The notes under the pieces: generated by a model
What the model was told of the DNA's origin: nothing
The model's input: the letters and a program-made list of their open reading frames with translations, nothing else
The model's database searches: none
Assembly (NCBI GenBank): GCA_948146395.1
Contig: OX411549.1
Span: 27,220,655-27,284,654 of the forward strand
From: Fragum whitleyi
Lineage: Eukaryota > Mollusca > Bivalvia > Cardiida > Cardiidae
DNA: 64,000 bases
Direction: 5' to 3'
Shown: positions 43,987 to 55,071 of the stretch, piece by piece
Layout: every line of letters starts with the position of its first letter
How positions within the stretch are numbered: position 1 is the first letter of the stretch
Program-made: the position numbers and the translations under genes

Positions 43987-46583
43987 AAAAGCAACATTCC
44001 ATTAAAAAAACTATCCCCTTTATTGAAAAAAATGATGGTTGCAGAATTTTCTCTCAAAGCGAAATTCTAAAAGAAACGAAACTTTATTATCAAGACTTGT
44101 ATGATGACAGTCTACTGAAAATTCCTTATGATCTAGAAACAGAATTTCAGAATATTGATTTTTGCAAATTAAATTGCCAACAATCAGAAGAACTAGAGGG
44201 TCTACTCACGTACCAGGAAGTAACAAAAACTTTGAATAAAATGAAAAATGATAAAAGTCCTGGGTGTGATGGTTTTAGCTCCAATTTTTACAAAGTTTTT
44301 TGGAAAAAAATCGGCCACTTTGTAGTCAGAGCGTTAAATTATGCATTCAATTCAGGATCTTTTTCTAGAAATATTAAACTAGGTAACATCACTCTTATTC
44401 CGAAAGAAAATAAACCAAAGCAGTTTTTAAAAAATTGGAGACCAATTACGTTGCTCAACGTTTTGTATAAACTTGCATCGGGTTCTATTGCTAATAGACT
44501 GAAGTCAACAATGGATACTTTGATATCTCCTAATCAGACAGGATTTATAAAAGGCAGATATTTATGGGAAAACACAAGACTCGTATATGACATTATGCAA
44601 TATTGCGAAAAAAATAACATCCCGGGACTTCTAATGCTAATAGATTTTGAGAAAGCTTTCGATTCCTTATCCTTTGAATTCATAGAAAAAACACTATCTT
44701 TTTTCAACTTTGGTGAAATGATTCAAAAATGGATAAAACTCTTCTTATATAATACTGAAGTTTCAGTGCAATTAAATGGATTCTTCTCGGAATATTTCTC
44801 TGTGAAAAGAGGCTGTAGACAAGGTGATCCTATATCTTCCTATATCTTCATTTTGTGCGCACAAATCTTGAACTTAAAAATAAAAAACTGCAATAAGGTT
44901 TCGGGTATCAAAATAAGAGGCGAAGAATTTCTTATCTCACAATTTGCAGATGATACTTCACTTCTCCTTGATGGATCAGATCAGTCGTTAAATTCTGTTT
45001 TAGAAATCCTTAATAATTTTTCAAAGATATCTGGTTTAAAGGTCAATTTTGACAAAACAAAATTAATATGGATTGGTTCTCTCAAATACAGCACACGAGC
45101 AATCAAAACACGTTGGAAATTATCTTGGGGTGACACACAATTTAAATTATTGGGAATACAGTTTGATGTTGATTTGAATGAAATGATAAAGCTTAATTTT
45201 CATAGTAAAATAGAAAGTATAAATAGAGCGATATCTTTTTGGAAAAGACGCAAATTAACCCCGATTGGTCGAATAGTAGTTGTCAAGTCATTGTTAATGC
45301 CATTGTTAAACCATTTGTTCATTAGTTTACCAACACCGTCTTCTGAGTATTTGAAGGCAATAAATGAGCTTTTTACAAATTTCATTTGGGACGGACGACC
45401 GAAAATTAAATCTTCGATAGTGGTAAAATCATATGAAGAAGGCGGACTTAAGGTACCAGACCTCGATAAATTCATTAAAAGTATGAAGATAAAATGGTTG
45501 AAAAATATGATAACGCACCATAATAATACATGTTATAAGTTAGCTACCATTTTCTTGAATTTCAATATGATTTTAAATTGTGGTAAAATGTACTGCGTAA
45601 CTACTTTGAAAAAGCTTACTAATGCATTCTGGATAGATGTAATAAAATCCCTTATTGAGTATATAGAAAAACTTCCACTGGAAAATTATACACACATGCT
45701 TCATATACCTATTTTTTACAACGATAAAATAACTATTGACTCAAAACATATCTACAATAAGCATCTTTACAAACGCGGAATTAGGCTAGTTAAAGATCTT
45801 TTCGATGCCAATGGAAATTTTAAAACGTATATCTATTTCAATGAACTATTAAACGGAAAGCTACACTTTTTAGATTATTACAGCATCCGCAACGCAGTGA
45901 AGTCATTTGTTCATAAACAAGATATGCTAATTGATTACTCTATTTTACAAACGACTCATAACCCATCAATCAGTCATTATTTCTTCTCTATACTGACCAA
46001 AGCAGATTTAAATAAGCACTCTTACCAAACGCTAATAAAAAATGACGAGGTTCCTTCCAGCCAAAATAAGTGGTTATATATATTTAATGGGTTCAACCGA
46101 GATTGGTCAAAAATTTATTCAAATACCTTCAAGTTAACAAATGATACATATATTCAATGGCTTCAATATAGAACAATACACAGAGTATTGCCAACAAATT
46201 CATTATTGTATAAAATGAATATTACAAATGACAAGATGTGCTCTTTTTGCAAAATAGTAGAAGAAACCCTAATGCATATATTTTATGAATGTGAGAAAAT
46301 CAATCCTATTCTTCAAAATATTGAGTTAAAATTACATGCAATATACCCAGATTTTAAACTTCTTTCCATTGATATTATACTAGGCTGCGAAAATAAACCA
46401 AAGGTCGACATTTTATGCCTAGAACTCAAGAGGTATATATACAACAGTAAGTTTAAAAAGGTAATGCCTACAGTCACTGGTTTCAAACGACATCTAGAAC
46501 TAGCTTCAAAAATTAATGGCGTATCAAATAACATAAATAAACAAGAAAACTGGGCAATTGTTAAAAGTATGGTACAAAACTAA
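43977..46583 (+). CDS. LINE ORF2, C-terminal part: reverse transcriptase + CCHC
   Basis: Continues ORF2 in the shifted frame. RT motifs in order: LGNITLIPKE, NWRPITLLNVLYK, QTGFIKGRYLW, LLMLIDFEKAFDS, KRGCRQGDPISSYIF, the catalytic FADDTSLLL, LKVNFDKTKLIWIG and LLGIQF. Then comes the conserved L1/Tx1 region RRKLTPIGRIVVVKSLLMP, and near the C-terminus MCSFC...ETLMHIFYEC (C-x2-C-x8-H-x4-C). Stop at 46581-46583. The protein copies the LINE RNA at the target site. The similarity pattern points to the Tx1 branch of the L1 group; a tree would be needed to fix it. Confidence 0.93.
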   Translation, partial: CNLEKQHSIKKTIPFIEKNDGCRIFSQSEILKETKLYYQDLYDDSLLKIPYDLETEFQNIDFCKLNCQQSEELEGLLTYQEVTKTLNKMKNDKSPGCDGFSSNFYKVFWKKIGHFVVRALNYAFNSGSFSRNIKLGNITLIPKENKPKQFLKNWRPITLLNVLYKLASGSIANRLKSTMDTLISPNQTGFIKGRYLWENTRLVYDIMQYCEKNNIPGLLMLIDFEKAFDSLSFEFIEKTLSFFNFGEMIQKWIKLFLYNTEVSVQLNGFFSEYFSVKRGCRQGDPISSYIFILCAQILNLKIKNCNKVSGIKIRGEEFLISQFADDTSLLLDGSDQSLNSVLEILNNFSKISGLKVNFDKTKLIWIGSLKYSTRAIKTRWKLSWGDTQFKLLGIQFDVDLNEMIKLNFHSKIESINRAISFWKRRKLTPIGRIVVVKSLLMPLLNHLFISLPTPSSEYLKAINELFTNFIWDGRPKIKSSIVVKSYEEGGLKVPDLDKFIKSMKIKWLKNMITHHNNTCYKLATIFLNFNMILNCGKMYCVTTLKKLTNAFWIDVIKSLIEYIEKLPLENYTHMLHIPIFYNDKITIDSKHIYNKHLYKRGIRLVKDLFDANGNFKTYIYFNELLNGKLHFLDYYSIRNAVKSFVHKQDMLIDYSILQTTHNPSISHYFFSILTKADLNKHSYQTLIKNDEVPSSQNKWLYIFNGFNRDWSKIYSNTFKLTNDTYIQWLQYRTIHRVLPTNSLLYKMNITNDKMCSFCKIVEETLMHIFYECEKINPILQNIELKLHAIYPDFKLLSIDIILGCENKPKVDILCLELKRYIYNSKFKKVMPTVTGFKRHLELASKINGVSNNINKQENWAIVKSMVQN

Positions 46584-47189
46584 TTATCTTCAACTAAGTC
46601 AAAATAATTATAAAATCAAATTATGAATAAGCATTACTAAGGATTGTGTTGTGTTGCATGTCTTTTCTTTTTTTTCCTACCTCAATAAAATGAATTTTAA
46701 TTTGTCCATATAAAGTAGAGCGTATTTCTCAATTTCATTGACATTGTAAATAAGAACAAATATAGAAATGTATAAATATATATGTGTGTGTATATTTATA
46801 CAAATATGTACGGGTTTGTGGGGTGATCGAAGTTTAGTTCTTGTTTATACCTGTATAGACAGGGTCGGTCTTTGATAACTCACTGGAGCTTGCACACCTA
46901 TACAGTCGAAGAATGAATGAAAAAATATAGAGAGTCCAATTTGACTGCCATATGTAGGCTAATGAATTATTCCAACATTTAGAGCCTAGTCCCATCCCCT
47001 GGATCCGTACATCTTAAAATAAATCCAATCGTCAAGGTCAAAAAATGTCAATGAATTTGAGGAAATAGAGATACACTGTTTTTATACATGATATATGTAT
47101 TGATTCTATATTTGTCACTTGTATCGTCTGTTTGTAAGAATGTAAAGCTTATATTGGATGAATTTAAAAAAAAAAAAAAAAAAAAAAAA
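46584..47189 (+). other. LINE 3' UTR and poly(A) tail
   Basis: Non-coding, ending in a run of about 24 A directly before the right copy of the target duplication. AATAAA occurs at about 46684, well upstream of the tail. Confidence 0.85.
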
Positions 47190-47201
47190 GGTTTATAAAA
47201 A

Positions 47202-49150
47202 ATTAACAAAATGAGGAAGGATTAACAATAAATAATAAAGCCAATTTTTCTCTTAGGTCTGTTAAAATTTACCTTGGTGCTCTTTATGAATTTAGATACA
47301 CCGGAAGCTTCATATCCTCTTTACCTTTGCCTCCACTGCTATGGAAAACATTGAGCACCTATAGCCTAGGTTGACATTTATAAATACTCTTGTTGGTATT
47401 TTTGAATATTTGATGCAACAATGAAAGATAAAATTTAGAAATTGTTCTTTCCAGAATTTTCTCAATTTTAAATTATATTTTACATTTTCTCCAACATTTC
47501 TTTCTATTTGTTTAATGTTAAAAGTTCAGAAAATATGAGCTTTTGCTAAAAAATAATTCAGTATGATAACCATTGTGATAAAAACAAAAGTTAAGGTCTT
47601 AGACAGAGTCAACATTTCTTCTTTTTTTTTCGATTCATGGAAATGGCATGTCAAACTGTGAAACATTATGGATATGTCAAATGTCTTTTAGGCTAATTAA
47701 ACTTTGTTTGGAAAACTTCAAAAGATAGTGTAATTACTTTACCGTGTTTTGCAGAAATTTATTGAACTTTGCCAAATGGACTTTAAAATTTACCATTGTG
47801 AACCAACATCAAGATTTTTGCATGGTTTTGTAATGGGACAATGATTGAATAGATTCATTTCTGCAGAATTTTTGTCATGTTATTTGGATTTGAGAAAAAA
47901 AATCAGACAAATGACAATTATTATAAGAAAAGAAATTTAAGTTGTTTTGCCTATATACAAATGAATATCAAAATATAACTATCAAGGGCTGTGAAATACC
48001 TTTATAGGGTTATTAACAGGTAATTGTTTAAAAAGTGCCAGGGGCTATAGATTATCCTTGATGATACTGACACTTCTTTTGATTCCTTAACACCTTTAAC
48101 ATTATCATTATAACACTTCATGTTCATTAGACATTTTGACTTGTTTGAATTTTCAATACTTAAAGCAAGACGCCAGAATATTCTAAACTAAGGGGAAAAA
48201 AGAAACGTTTGGGTATAAGATAACAATAGATATTTCACATAAAGGCAAATGAAAATTTAACAACTTGATTATTTTTCCCAATACTCTATCAGTTTTGGGA
48301 AAAAAAAAATCTCAGTTTAATGTCTATCAAGTCACACGAATTACTTTGAAGTATTTCATTTAACATATTTGTATTCAATACTAAAACCTAGGACCATTAT
48401 TTTAGTAGAAATAAAAGATTACAATATGACTATCATTGAAAAATATTTTTTTTCAAAAGCTTGCACATGAACTTAAGACGTACTTAAGACGGGAATTTTT
48501 ACACGATGAAAATATAACACAATTATGAAACGAAGAAAAATTTGTTTTTTTGATTAGCAATTATCCAAGACGTGTTGCTAAGTTCACAGCTAAAGCCTAT
48601 GAACTCAGAAGGAAATCAGTGTATAGATATATTAAAATGGTAGACATTATTCTCAATGTACTATTAACGTCTTTTAATAATTACCTCCCTTTTATATATT
48701 ATTTCTTGAAAATCATATAATATGTACTTCTGCTACAGCCATTTTCAACTATAACAAAATAAAACATTATAAGTGCAATTCGATCGAGATGTAATATTGT
48801 ATAAACACTAAACTTGAATAATACTTGCTTTCATGGCTTGTTGGCGAGGATCGGCCTGCACAAATGTGCACGCTGTTCTTCGCTGGTCATTTCATGTAAA
48901 TTGATATAGAACGATAAAACTTTCGCTCAGGTTGAGAATAAGAATATTATTCGTGACTTGCTACTATCGTACAAACAGACTATTGTCATAAATAGGTGAC
49001 TTATAATCCCAAAGGGGCGGATGTGCTATTTTAGAATTTGTATACTTTTGTATTTGTATGTTGAATTCAAACCTGTCACTATAATAAAACAATTTCTTAT
49101 CTTCTCTTCTTATGTACTTGCAAATACAACAATTGTAATCATCATGTAAT
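47202..49150. other. Interior of the hAT-like element, no transposase
   Basis: AT-rich non-coding sequence. Around 48835-48905 there is a small palindromic repeat (GGCCTGCACAAATGTGCACG) of the type also seen near 41120 and 41340. The 66-codon minus-strand frame at 48964-49164 is not convincing. Confidence 0.55.
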
Positions 49151-49488
49151 CGAGATGTAATCATGATTACAGGCCTGTTTCAATCGATTAAATTACGATA
49201 ACATGTAATCAGAAATGCTCCGATTACCGATTAAAATATGATTACCTGAAAATTGTAATCGATTACATGTAATCATGATTACCGATTACGATTACCCCAG
49301 GTCTGGTCGGTGGCCTAAATAAGTAATAAAACTATGTTATGTTGTTATGTTATGATCTAATATATGTGTGAGACAAGGATATCTCTTATGGCTGTTCGTG
49401 ATAGAAGACAAAGTTGAGTATGTGAGAAATAAATATACAAGTTGAATCGCATTGATGTGCCCATCTTCGTTAGGGAATGGATGTTGCC

Positions 49489-49528
49489 CCATTATGTTCC
49501 TTACGAACGTTCGTAAGGAACATAATGG
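49489..49528. repeat. Perfect 40 bp palindrome
   Basis: The arm CCATTATGTTCCTTACGAAC (49489-49508) is followed without spacer by its exact reverse complement (49509-49528). No loop and no mismatch. Confidence 0.97.
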
Positions 49529-50387
49529 AGCTAGAAAAATTGGCCTACGAAGAAGTGATGTGCCCAGAAATGAATATTTATTTGAAATACACAGTTTAGC
49601 ACTGAAGATAGAGATTTATTACATATCTTTAAATAATTTCCTTCAATTGATTAAATGTCTCAATATACAGCTTATAAATCTATAAAAAAATCTTTGGATA
49701 AAATTGACTCCAGTTAACACTAGATATGGGAATTAGGCTACTGCAACGTGAGAACCGAATATCGCACATATCCTCGAAAGAATACCTAAGCCAACATCGT
49801 AAGAAAACTATACATGTATATCGTTTTAAGCGATGTTGGTATAAACGGAATTATCTGTATTTGTAAGCTGCAAATCGCCGTAGGGCCCAGACTCGGCCTT
49901 GTTTGTCGTTTCCCGTGTGTCGTCAGTCTGCTTATTTCTGAAATGGTAGATAAATGATTCTAAATGAAATGGTAGTTAATTATTGAAGCATATATTTATA
50001 TTAATAACATAAAGTAGTCGTAACTACTCTCGTGTAAAAACAAAATGAGCCTGTGCGTGAGATTTCCAACAATTTCAAATATACCCAAAGCAAAGTCTCT
50101 GACCAGTCTGTGCATCTGCACAGTCTGGCCAGAGTATTCACAATGCATATAGTAGATAGATTAGGTCTCAAAGTATCTGTAGACCATCAGGTAACTTTTT
50201 ATTTACAGTTTGTGTCTGTCTACACAGCTGAATGTTTGCACCTCGTGATTATTTCAAATTGTTGGAAATGTCACACACAGGTTCAAATTATTTGCTAAAT
50301 GGTGAATGATTCAGTCCTGAAATAAGCATGTATAGACATTTCTAAAATATAGTTTGGTCTAGGGTATTTGTGTATGTAAGTGTTTTT
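49529..50387. other. No gene recognised
   Basis: Frames at 49452-49685 and 50053-50298 have no recognisable domain. CACAGTCTGGCC-type words and CAATTTCAAAT inverted pairs (about 50069 and 50255) suggest old repeat sequence. Confidence 0.45.
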
Positions 50388-51412
50388 ATACGCCCGAAGT
50401 GCGCAACTCCTCCTTAACTATCAATGGGAATGAGCTGAAACTTGGCACAACTCCCTATGATGTCTAGTTGTGCATAAGACCTTTGAAATTCAAATCACTC
50501 CAAGCATTCCTGAGAAATCTTGAATTATCTGCCCTTGGATTTAACGAAAATCACTATTTTTGTGTGCGCAACTCCTCCTAAACTATCAGTGTGAATGAGC
50601 TGAAACTACACAAAATTACTCTCTATGATGTCTAGTTGTGCATAAGACCTTTGAAATTCAAATCGCTCCAGTAATTCCTGAGAAATCTTGAATTATCTGC
50701 CCTTGAATTAAACAAAAATCACTGTTTTTTGTGTGCAACTCCTCCTTAACTATCAGTTGAAATGAGCTTATACTAGACACAATTACTCTCTTTTATCTTT
50801 AGTTTTGCATAAGACTTTTCAATTCAAAATGCTCCAGTCATTCTTGAGTTATCTTTGATTATTTGCCCTTGAGTTGATGAAAAACAAAATTTCTTGTCAG
50901 CTCATTTTCTCCTACATTTTGGATGGGAATGAAAGGAAACTTGCCATAATGACTCTGTAGGTTGTCTGTTTGTGCTTAGGACTAAAAATATTTTCATATT
51001 TAAAGTAGTTCCTGATTTATCTGCCCTTTACTTCACAAAATAGTTTAAATTTACAGATTTTTTTGTATAATGTAACCCTGATATTTGGTTATGCAAAAGA
51101 CTTCATAAATTAAAAAAACTTGGGTCTTTCTTGTATTATCTGCCCTTGAATTGATTGAAATTCACTATATTTCTTTTGTGAGCAACTCGTCACACTTTGA
51201 ATTGGAATGAACTGAAAGTTGCAAAATAACTGTTTGGCATATAGTTGTGCATAAAATCATTTTCAATTTACACTCAAAGGGTCATACTATGTTATGGCAC
51301 CAGTTGTCTGTTTGAAATATTTTTAGCTATCATCCAAGCTCACGTTACTGACAAGCCAAGGTTACTGACAAGCCCCATCGGGCGTATATGCGCCGCTCTG
51401 CGAAGCTCTTGT
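50388..51412. mobile_element. Helentron-like (HINE-type) element, about 166 bp units
   Basis: Starts ATACGCCCGA (50388-50397). Its reverse complement TCGGGCGTAT (51378-51387) lies near the far end and is followed by a short GC-rich fold-back (CGCCGCTCTGCGAAGCTC). Units beginning GCGCAACTCCTCCTTAACTA recur at 50401, 50566 and 50732, then diverge (about 50898, 51065, 51180). No target duplication. Lies in gene B sequence just downstream of the transmembrane exon. Confidence 0.7.
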
Positions 51413-51488
51413 TAAATGATGCTTTACGACCCGACAGCATATACGGCCATTTTGGGCACAAACATAATAACATTTCTAAAACACGTAC

Positions 51489-51624
51489 CTGCATTTCGGC
51501 AGAAGCACAACTAGGACAAGTCCAACTATGACACATATCAAAACTGCTATTACACCGATAAAGATTGGTAGGGGAATGACATCCTCCTTCTGCTGCTTTT
51601 CACAATCTTCTGTGTGCTGGTCTT
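51489..51624 (-). CDS. Gene B transmembrane exon
   Basis: A 136 bp exon with acceptor TTTTGAAG before 51624 (phase 1) and strong donor GTACGT after 51489 (phase 2). It encodes an acidic, Gln/Lys-rich stalk (EDQHTEDCEKQQKED), then PLPIFIGVIAVLICVIVGLV and a further short hydrophobic run, then LPKCR as the stop-transfer charge. It joins in frame and in phase to the last EGF exon (54073-54219), making gene B a type I membrane receptor. The phase change from 1 to 2 at its 3' side is expected on leaving the EGF cassette region. Cytoplasmic exons, which would show whether ITAM/NPxY-type signals exist as in Draper/MEGF10, were not found. Confidence 0.85.
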
Positions 51625-51688
51625 CTTCAAAATGTAAAAGATAAAAAGTTAAATGAATTGTTTTTAGGAATCCACATGGAAAAATGTA

Positions 51689-52112
51689 CAGTTAACAGCG
51701 TCGTGAAATTGACAGAATGTATGGTTTTTTGTTTGCTTTCAGAATGAAATTTATAAGCGAGCTAGTTTGATTGAAATTTAAGGGAGATGTAACAATGTCG
51801 CTATTTCGTCCAATTTGATAAGCGATATTTATTACCTTTGTTTAAAATAGATATACGAATTCTCTAAATTGTATGTCTTCCATACATTGTACAAATCAGA
51901 GAAAAAAGATCGTGAAATGAATTGATAAATTTCAATGATATGTTAATCGTTGAACGATTACGTATTGTTTTTAACGATCTCGGAGCGTTTCTGAATGATA
52001 GGAGTGAGTGGAGTGAGTGGTTGAAATGAATGAATGGAGCGCAGAACGAATGATTTGTAAAGGTTTTGATCGAGATGAGTTATGAGTGTCAATTTCACGA
52101 TGTGGTTAACTG
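51689..52112 (-). mobile_element. Tc1/mariner-like MITE, complete copy in gene B intron
   Basis: CAGTTAACAGCGTCGTGAAATTGACA and the inverse TCAATTTCACGATGTGGTTAACTG, both bordered by TA. Length 424 bp, in reverse orientation to the 3666 copy. It ends 65 nt upstream, in transcription sense, of the transmembrane exon. Confidence 0.88.
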
Positions 52113-52600
52113 TACCACTAAGAGAATCCTAAAGCTATTTTGAAGAAATTAACTTTTGATTTTTCTTATTTTCCGCTATGTTTAAAACCATATGTTTCTT
52201 TTATTTGGTAAAAAAATCAGCATACCTTTCCTTGCAAATAAGAAAGTTTTTTGTTGTTGTTTTATAGCGAATCCTCCAAAATGAATGACATTAATAACGT
52301 ATTTTTATTATAAAATTCAGTCATTCAATTTATATCAAATGTTAAAACGAAGCAAAATTATTCCATTTTACCATCATTATTCTACGATATTTCCATGAGC
52401 AGAATCTTAAACCGTTTTTTTGAAAAAAAACGCGCAAAAGAGTCGAAAAATAAAGGAAATTCCACTTCCGGTTTATAGAGTCGGGAGGCCGCTGTCAATT
52501 GCCACCTGAAGAAATGGCTCGACAAAGATCTTTGACTCGGGAGAACCATAGTCTTAATCTCGAATAAGCAAATTAATGTGGGTTTGTTTGATTTTATTTG
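52113..52600. other. Gene B intron, no feature
   Basis: AT-rich. About 65 bp near 52445-52510 (ACTTCCGGTTTATAGAGTCG) resembles 63610-63680; significance unknown. Confidence 0.5.
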
Positions 52601-52608
52601 TCGTTTTT

Positions 52609-53620
52609 AGCTCCACTGGCCAAAGGCCACTGGGGCTTTTGTCATGGTGTTGTGTCCGTCGTGCGGTCGTCCGTCCGTAGGTGCGTCCGGTCGTATACTT
52701 TTTCTTTAAAAATCTTCTCCTCAGAAACTACTTAATCAATTTCAACCATACTTCACAGGAATGATCCTTGGGTGACCCTCTTTCAAAATTTTTTATTCAA
52801 GAAATTTTGATCCAATGAAAAACATGGATTTAATGACGTGGCTTATTTCCAAATATGGTAAAAAGTGAGTTTTCTCAGATTCTAATTGATGGATACCAAT
52901 TCAATTTTACATGATTAATCTTGGGGTGACCCTTTATCAGTCTACCAAAAATTATTGTGATCAGATGAAAATATGTATTTTATGGGTAGAGGTCATTTCT
53001 CTATATGTTATAGAGTAGAAACTTTCAAAAATAATTTCTAAGAATGTAACCAGTGATATCAATCAAATTTCACTGCAATGATCCTTGGGTGACCCTTTAC
53101 AAGTCTTCCAAAAATTATTGTGATCTGATGAAAATATGTATGTTGAGATTCTGTATTTTATGGGCTGAGGTCATGTCTCTATATGTTATATAGTGGAAAC
53201 TTTCAAAATCATTTTCTCACAATGTAACTTATTGATATCAACCATATTTCATTGGAATGATCCTTGGGTGACCCTTTATCAGTCTACCAAAAATTATTGT
53301 TATCGGATGAAAAATATGTATTTTATGGGCAATTGTCATTTCTCTCTATGTTATTTAGTGGAAACTTTGAAAATCATTATATCAAAATGCAACCAAAGGA
53401 TATCAATCAAACTTCATTTGTATGATCCTTGGGTGTACAATTATCATGCAGCCAAAGATTATTGTCATTAGATGAAAAATATGTCTTTTATGGGCGTAGG
53501 TGATTTATCTATATGTTCTTTAACTTTGAAAATCATTTTCAACACCAGTAGATCCCAAAATATCTTAATATCTAGTCAAAACTTTGATTTGCTATTACAA
53601 AATTTCATGCCTGTGGAGCG
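52609..53620. mobile_element. Helentron-like (HINE-type) element, about 165 bp units
   Basis: Left end folds on itself (AGCTCCACTGGCC-AAA-GGCCACTGGGGCT, 52609-52637), followed by a (CGTCCGTC)-like stretch at 52655-52692. About five units follow, with ATGATCCTTGGGTGACCCTT near 52762, 52912, 53079, 53258 and 53423. Right end GTGGAGC (53613-53619) is the inverse of GCTCCAC. Unit related to the array at 736-1850. Confidence 0.7.
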
Positions 53621-54072
53621 ACTCATGCCATTCATGGCTCTCTAAGTTTTTTTGTTGTGGTTGTTGTTGTTGTTTTAATTGTTGTTCGCAAATTAAAAGT
53701 CAATACAACATTTCGAGTGTATGAGTAAGCTAATTAACTATCTTCGTCATTACTGGACAGTAGCATTTGTTTTCTTTCATTAAAACATATCTGCTCTCGA
53801 AAAGAAAAGGGCGAATTCACAATTTAAGAAGAGCTGGTCCCTACGCTCAATCGGCTGATGCGTGGAATAATTACTATAACCAGAATTACCCCTTATGATG
53901 GTGTGGCTGCTTACATGTTAGTCAAGTTTATACTAGAGATATCGACCAATATTTGTGTCCTTCTAACTTTTCATTTATTCAATTAAACAGTCTTGATTTA
54001 TAATCATGCCTTGTTTGCTTATGAACATTAAATTCGTATTCATGAATGAATTGCATAATCCTAAAAAACTAC
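53621..54072. other. Gene B intron
   Basis: Contains a (TTG)n microsatellite near 53650-53680; no exon seen. Confidence 0.55.
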
Positions 54073-54219
54073 CGAATGTTGTCTGTTGACATCCCAACCC
54101 TGTATATCCATCAGCACACACACCGTTTTCACAACTTCCGCTAAACGGATTGCAAGCAATACCTTGTTGACAGTGACATGTCAAAGAACAGTTTTTACCA
54201 AAAGTGTTTATTTCACAAT
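54073..54219 (-). CDS. Gene B EGF exon (last before the membrane)
   Basis: A 147 bp exon, phase 1-1, acceptor TTGGATTTCAG before 54219 and donor GTAGTT after 54073. One 8-cysteine EGF module: CEINTFGKNC, LTCHC, IACNPFSGSC, NGVCADGYTGLGC, then QQTTF. It joins the transmembrane exon in frame (TTF-E-DQHTED). Extracellular, ligand-binding side of the receptor. Confidence 0.88.
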
Positions 54220-54244
54220 CTGAAATCCAAGATTAGTTCAAGTA

Positions 54245-54700
54245 CAATCTTTAAGACTTTTCGGTAGATTATCGAGAAATAACGGTAAATCAATTGATAA
54301 ACACACCGCCTTACCAATGAAAATGTCAAAAACTTGTACCTCACTTCCTTTCATTTCACCCTATCTGACATTACCTAAGTTGAACCCAATAAATGGCGTT
54401 CTCATCATCAACCTTGCATAGCAATCGCGTGCAAAATGACGCGCTGTAAGGAAACTTGTCCTAAAATTTTCACATTTGGTCTCATGTTTTATTAAAGATA
54501 TATAATAATCGCTTGTTTTCCGTTTTTTTCCGTTTTCCGAATAAGATCGATTGATAGTCCATTTCGTGAACAACAAATGCTATACATGTAGTTTCACTCG
54601 TGGCTCCGCCTCTCGATAAAAAAAGGAAATTGCTATTCAATCTATGAAATATAAATCGATCTGACACAGGCACAAACGGTTATGCTCTATTACGAAGGCT
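54245..54700. repeat. Dispersed repeat with internal inverted arms, copy 1
   Basis: About 450 bp matching 58930-59335 in the same orientation. Shared blocks: TATCGAGAAATAACGGT, TGCATAGCAATCGCGTGCAA, AAAATGACGCGCT, and AAGATCGATT...TATTTCATTTCGTGAACA facing its inverse near the right end. A MITE-like unit; no target duplication identified. Confidence 0.8.
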
Positions 54701-54933
54701 ATAATAATTTTCTTCAATTAATTTCATTGAACAAGCAGTTTTAGTGAAGATAGCCAATTTTATTCAATTTCTGCTTAAATGTCAAGTGATCTGGTTGCTA
54801 AACTGTCAATTCAACAATCTTGTCTGTATTGAACACTCTAGATAAAATTTCCATTCAACATTAAGAGATGAATGGTACAATTCTATTTTATCAAAAATCA
54901 TTTTGCTTAATTTTTTATCGGATATTCCCGTAC

Positions 54934-55071
54934 CATGTTTACAGAGGCTTCCCCTTCGCCCAGCAGCACAACCATTAACACAGATACCGGTCACATGATC
55001 ACAACTTGTGTACTGTCGACATATTCCACATTCTTCTGAGCAGTTCTGACCGTAGGTACCAGGCTTACATT
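54934..55071 (-). CDS. Gene B EGF exon (functional copy of a duplicated pair)
   Basis: A 138 bp exon, phase 1-1, acceptor TTTTTACAG before 55071 and donor GTACGG after 54934. Eight cysteines: CKPGTYGQNC, EECGIC, YTSCDHVTGIC, VNGCAAGRRGSLC. It joins the neighbouring EGF exons in frame. A near-identical but broken duplicate lies 75 bp upstream in transcription order (55146-55292). Confidence 0.88.

Larger units (their letters stand above)
39553..47189 (+). mobile_element. L1/Tx1-type LINE, full length, nested in the hAT-like element
   Basis: Bounded by a perfect 12 bp target duplication GGTTTATAAAAA (39541-39552 and 47190-47201). Order: 102-nt 5' UTR, ORF1 (39655-40581), a 2.2 kb interval, ORF2 (42784-46583 with one frameshift), 3' UTR and a 23-24 nt poly(A) tail (from about 47166). 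Intact target sites, an intact ORF1 and only one visible frameshift in ORF2 suggest a recent insertion or a recently active family. The 2.2 kb between ORF1 and ORF2 is far longer than usual. Confidence 0.93.
39333..49305. mobile_element. hAT-like element with subterminal GATTAC repeats, interrupted by a LINE
   Basis: Left end CAGACCTGGGGTTGATTAC (39333) and right end GTAATC...GATTACCCCAGGTCTG (to 49305) are inverted. The flanking 8-mers GCCAGTGG (39325-39332) and GTCGGTGG (49306-49313) agree at six of eight positions, consistent with an aged 8 bp hAT duplication. About 150 bp inside each end is packed with GATTAC/GTAATC words in both orientations, typical of hAT subterminal transposase-binding repeats. 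The element's own sequence is only about 2.3 kb (39333-39540 and 47202-49305). No transposase is recognised, so it is non-autonomous. Confidence 0.78.

Noticed and set aside
48964..49164. Short minus-strand frame as a hAT transposase remnant
   Set aside because: No RW, zinc-finger BED or dimerisation motif can be seen; too short.
39155..49310. CRISPR-like or satellite interpretation of the GATTAC repeats
   Set aside because: Spacing is irregular and both orientations are mixed; the position next to inverted ends fits hAT subterminal repeats.
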